Source: Klebsiella pneumoniae
Lineage (GTDB): Bacteria > Pseudomonadota > Gammaproteobacteria > Ga0077536
Assembly: GCA_945876945.1 (NCBI GenBank)
Contig: CAMCQE010000017.1
Span: forward strand, 1 to 44,989
Reading direction: 5' to 3'
DNA: 44,989 bases
Shown piece after piece: positions 43,253 through 44,989 of this stretch (position 1 is the first letter of the stretch; every line of letters starts with the position of its first letter). Position numbers and translations under genes: made by a program. The notes beneath the pieces were generated by a model. That model made no database searches and was not told the DNA's origin. It was given only the letters and a program-made list of their open reading frames with translations.

Positions 43253-44716
43253 ATGCCGCTCACCGAGGAGATGCTCTTGGACTCGCTTTACCATCACAGC
43301 TTCAAGGACATGATGAACGACGTTGTGGCCGCCGGCTCTTGCTGCGAGTGCGGCACCTGCGTCCTCGTCTGTCCGCATAACGTCATCGAGTACATCGAAG
43401 GCAAGCCCAAGCAAACCGCCAAGGAATCCGCCGCGTTCGATTACTGCGGGATTAGCGAAGGCGTGGGTTGCGATGTCTGCGCGACGGCCTGCCCGCGCCT
43501 GTGGCCGCGCGAGTCGCACCTCAAGCAAGCGGTGTTTGGCGACGAGCCGGAAGGCTACGAAGGCATCTTCGGCAACTATCGGCACATCTTTGTGGCGCGG
43601 ACCAAGCAGGAGAGCCTGCTGGACCGCGCGCAGGACGGCGGTGTGGTCACGGGTCTTCTGGTGTGGGCTCGCGAACAGGGTCTGATTGACGGCGCGGCCG
43701 TCTCCACCGTGACCGATGCTGACAAGCCCTGCTTCCCCAGCCCGCAGATGGCGACCACGGTGGAAGAGATCAAGTCCAGTTCCGCCAGCTGGTACACCTA
43801 TGTGCCCAACAACCTCGCGCTCGAACAGGCGAAGGAAAAAGATCTGAAGTCGGTCGCCTTCGTCGGCGTGCCCTGCCAGATCACCCCGCTGCGCAAGCTC
43901 GAATACGTCGACCCCAGCATTCTGATGGCGGCCAAAAAGAAGCCGCAGATCGTCAGCCGTCAGCGCGGCTTTTTGAAGGGCTACGTGGATCGCGTGAATT
44001 TCTCCATTGGTCTCTTCTGCACCGAAGTGTTCCGCCCCGAACTCATGACCGAGCGGATTGAGCAGCAGATGGGCATTCCGCTGACCGACGTCTCGAAGTT
44101 CAACGTCAAAGGCGAAGTGCTGATCTACAAAAAAGACGGCGACATCGCGCGCATTCCGCTTGAAGAAGCCATGCACGAATACCAGCGCCCCGAGTGCAAG
44201 CACTGCGGCGACTTCTCGGCGGAAATGGCCGACATCGCCTGCGGCGGTGTGGGCACCGATCGCGCCACCATCGTGGTCCTGCGCACGCAGAAAGCGGTGG
44301 ACATCTGGAAGCAATACGAAGCCAGCGGCTTGGTTGAAGTGTGGCCGATCAACCAGAACAAGAAAGCCTGGAACATCCTGCAGCGTCTGGCCCGCCGTCA
44401 GCGCGAACGCCCGCCGCAGGGCCCGCTGCGCGGCGCCTCGGCGCCGGATCTGCCGCAGTATTCCGCCACTCGCGAAGCCGAACTCTCGGCCGCTGCCATT
44501 GCGCAGACCGCGAAAGCCCCGGCCGAAATCGAAGCCTGTCTGGATGCGGCGTATCTCGAGTCGCCGCGTCCGTCCGGGATTATGGGTTACATCGCCGGCC
44601 AGCCAATTCCGGGCGAGCCGCCGGATCTGGGCGAAGGTGACAAGCGCAAGCTGCCGCCGCCGCCGACCCCGGAGCAGGGCGGTGCCTCGCCCTGCTGGCA
44701 GCCGGCTGAGGTCTGA
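43253..44716 (+). CDS. FrhB-family Fe-S flavoprotein (coenzyme F420 hydrogenase/dehydrogenase beta subunit family)
   Basis: 487 residues from ATG 43253; 43223 (inside the hairpin) and 43271 are other in-frame starts. Counting from 43223, a 4Fe-4S motif lies at Cys 41/43/46/50 (CECGTCVLVCP) and another Cys group at 83/86/90 (CDVCATACP). FrhB-type N- and C-terminal domains follow: QDGGVVTGLLVWA, VGVPCQITPLRK, NFSIGLFCTE, and CKHCGDFSAEMADIACGGVG. The last about 90 residues are Pro/Ala-rich and family-atypical. The family binds FAD and shuttles electrons; F420 use is not proven. The extreme 3' end is part of a 139-bp tandem repeat. Confidence 0.87.
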   Translation: MPLTEEMLLDSLYHHSFKDMMNDVVAAGSCCECGTCVLVCPHNVIEYIEGKPKQTAKESAAFDYCGISEGVGCDVCATACPRLWPRESHLKQAVFGDEPEGYEGIFGNYRHIFVARTKQESLLDRAQDGGVVTGLLVWAREQGLIDGAAVSTVTDADKPCFPSPQMATTVEEIKSSSASWYTYVPNNLALEQAKEKDLKSVAFVGVPCQITPLRKLEYVDPSILMAAKKKPQIVSRQRGFLKGYVDRVNFSIGLFCTEVFRPELMTERIEQQMGIPLTDVSKFNVKGEVLIYKKDGDIARIPLEEAMHEYQRPECKHCGDFSAEMADIACGGVGTDRATIVVLRTQKAVDIWKQYEASGLVEVWPINQNKKAWNILQRLARRQRERPPQGPLRGASAPDLPQYSATREAELSAAAIAQTAKAPAEIEACLDAAYLESPRPSGIMGYIAGQPIPGEPPDLGEGDKRKLPPPPTPEQGGASPCWQPAEV

Positions 44717-44756
44717 GCGAGGGTTAAATCTCGCAACACCGTTCGCGTTGAGCCAG

Positions 44757-44793
44757 CACCGTTCATGGTTCGACAGGCTCACCACGAACGGTG
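44757..44793. repeat. REP-like palindrome, copy 1
   Basis: 13-nt arms CACCGTTCATGGT and ACCACGAACGGTG with one mismatch, around an 11-nt loop TCGACAGGCTC. This GTTCGTGGTGAGC...TCGAAC type is a widespread extragenic palindrome in proteobacteria. Confidence 0.8.
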
Positions 44794-44895
44794 TTCAGGC
44801 GCCGTGCTCGAAGAGAGGCGGCGCATCTTCCTGTTCACAGCCGGCTGAGGCCTGAGCGAGGGTTAAATCTCGAGACACCGTTCGCGTTGAGCCAG

Positions 44896-44932
44896 CACCG
44901 TTCATGGTTCGACAGGCTCACCACGAACGGTG
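44896..44932. repeat. REP-like palindrome, copy 2
   Basis: Identical to copy 1 and exactly 139 bp further on, so it belongs to the same tandem unit rather than being an independent insertion. Confidence 0.8.
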
Positions 44933-44989
44933 TTTACGCGCCGTGCTCGAATATGGGCGGTGCGTCCCCCTGCTGGCAGCGGGCCGAGG

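Larger units (their letters stand above)
44678..44989. repeat. 139-bp tandem repeat (two full copies plus a partial third)
   Basis: Units start at 44678, 44817 and 44956 at exactly 139-bp spacing; the third is cut by the window edge. Each unit begins with sequence coding for the FrhB-family C-terminus (GGASPCWQPAE type). It continues with GAGCGAGGGTTAAATCTCG, a REP-like palindrome and GCCGTGCTCGA. Copies differ at scattered bases, mostly in the coding-like part and near the ends. The array may continue beyond the window. Confidence 0.9.

Noticed and set aside
43199-44785. Minus-strand open frame of 528 codons
   Set aside because: It is antisense to the FrhB-family gene, whose cysteine motifs and domains are clear. 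The antisense product is His/Arg/Ala-rich with no recognisable domain; high GC makes such shadow frames common.
44678-44989. CRISPR array
   Set aside because: The repeats are 139-bp direct tandem copies without unique spacers, and no cas genes are visible.

Overview
The window reads as about 45 kb of chromosome from a GC-rich gammaproteobacterium. No phage, plasmid or transposase gene is visible. The order gltB - damX-like - aroB - aroK - pilQPONM // mrcA - priA - argS - SPOR protein is essentially the Pseudomonas order. The differences are a dgt gene inserted between damX and aroB, an unrecognised small gene before priA, and the absence of rpmE, the malic enzyme gene and hslVU. The species cannot be named from the sequence alone.

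Layout. 1-10.4 kb (minus strand): the start of gltB, then an aroK-aroB-dgt-damX run, then the type IV pilus assembly operon pilMNOPQ, separated from aroK by a clear intrinsic terminator. 10.6-18.4 kb (plus): mrcA (PBP1A), a conserved hypothetical, priA, argS and an FtsN-like SPOR protein. 18.4-19.0 kb: a non-coding, partly AT-rich stretch with a cluster of DnaA-box-like 9-mers, next to tRNA-Gly(CCC). 19.2-22.2 kb (plus): a receiver-only response regulator, a metallo-beta-lactamase-fold hydrolase, thiS, thiG and trmB. 22.2-24.1 kb (minus): yrfG-like nucleotidase and a Sel1-repeat protein. 24.3-26.2 kb (plus): a three-gene RiPP-type cluster with a secreted small precursor, an MNIO (DUF692) enzyme and a DUF2063 partner. 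26.4-31.8 kb (plus): an OlsF-like bifunctional acyltransferase and single-chain pyruvate carboxylase. 31.8-33.7 kb (minus): an HDOD protein and a YcbL-type hydrolase. 33.8-34.8 kb (plus): a cupin and Bcp peroxiredoxin. 34.8-35.8 kb (minus): a diguanylate cyclase. 35.9-38.4 kb (plus): a RegB/RegA-type redox two-component pair and a serine hydrolase. 38.4-40.4 kb (plus): a structured leader with a short uORF, then speE-speD and a DUF4404 protein. 40.5-44.7 kb: a luciferase-like flavin oxidoreductase (minus) divergent from a thioesterase, an SDR dehydrogenase and an FrhB-family Fe-S flavoprotein. 44.7 kb to the end: a 139-bp tandem repeat carrying a REP-like palindrome.

Most of the window is housekeeping: shikimate pathway, pilus assembly, cell wall, replication restart, translation, thiamine, polyamines and anaplerosis, with several signalling proteins (c-di-GMP, HDOD, RegBA, orphan receiver). 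The parts most worth attention are the MNIO cluster, whose precursor keeps the export signal and an ENPF-type segment but has only two cysteines; the DnaA-box-rich AT island at 18.45-18.67 kb; the uORF/hairpin leader of speED; and the tandem repeat that includes the 3' end of the FrhB-family gene.
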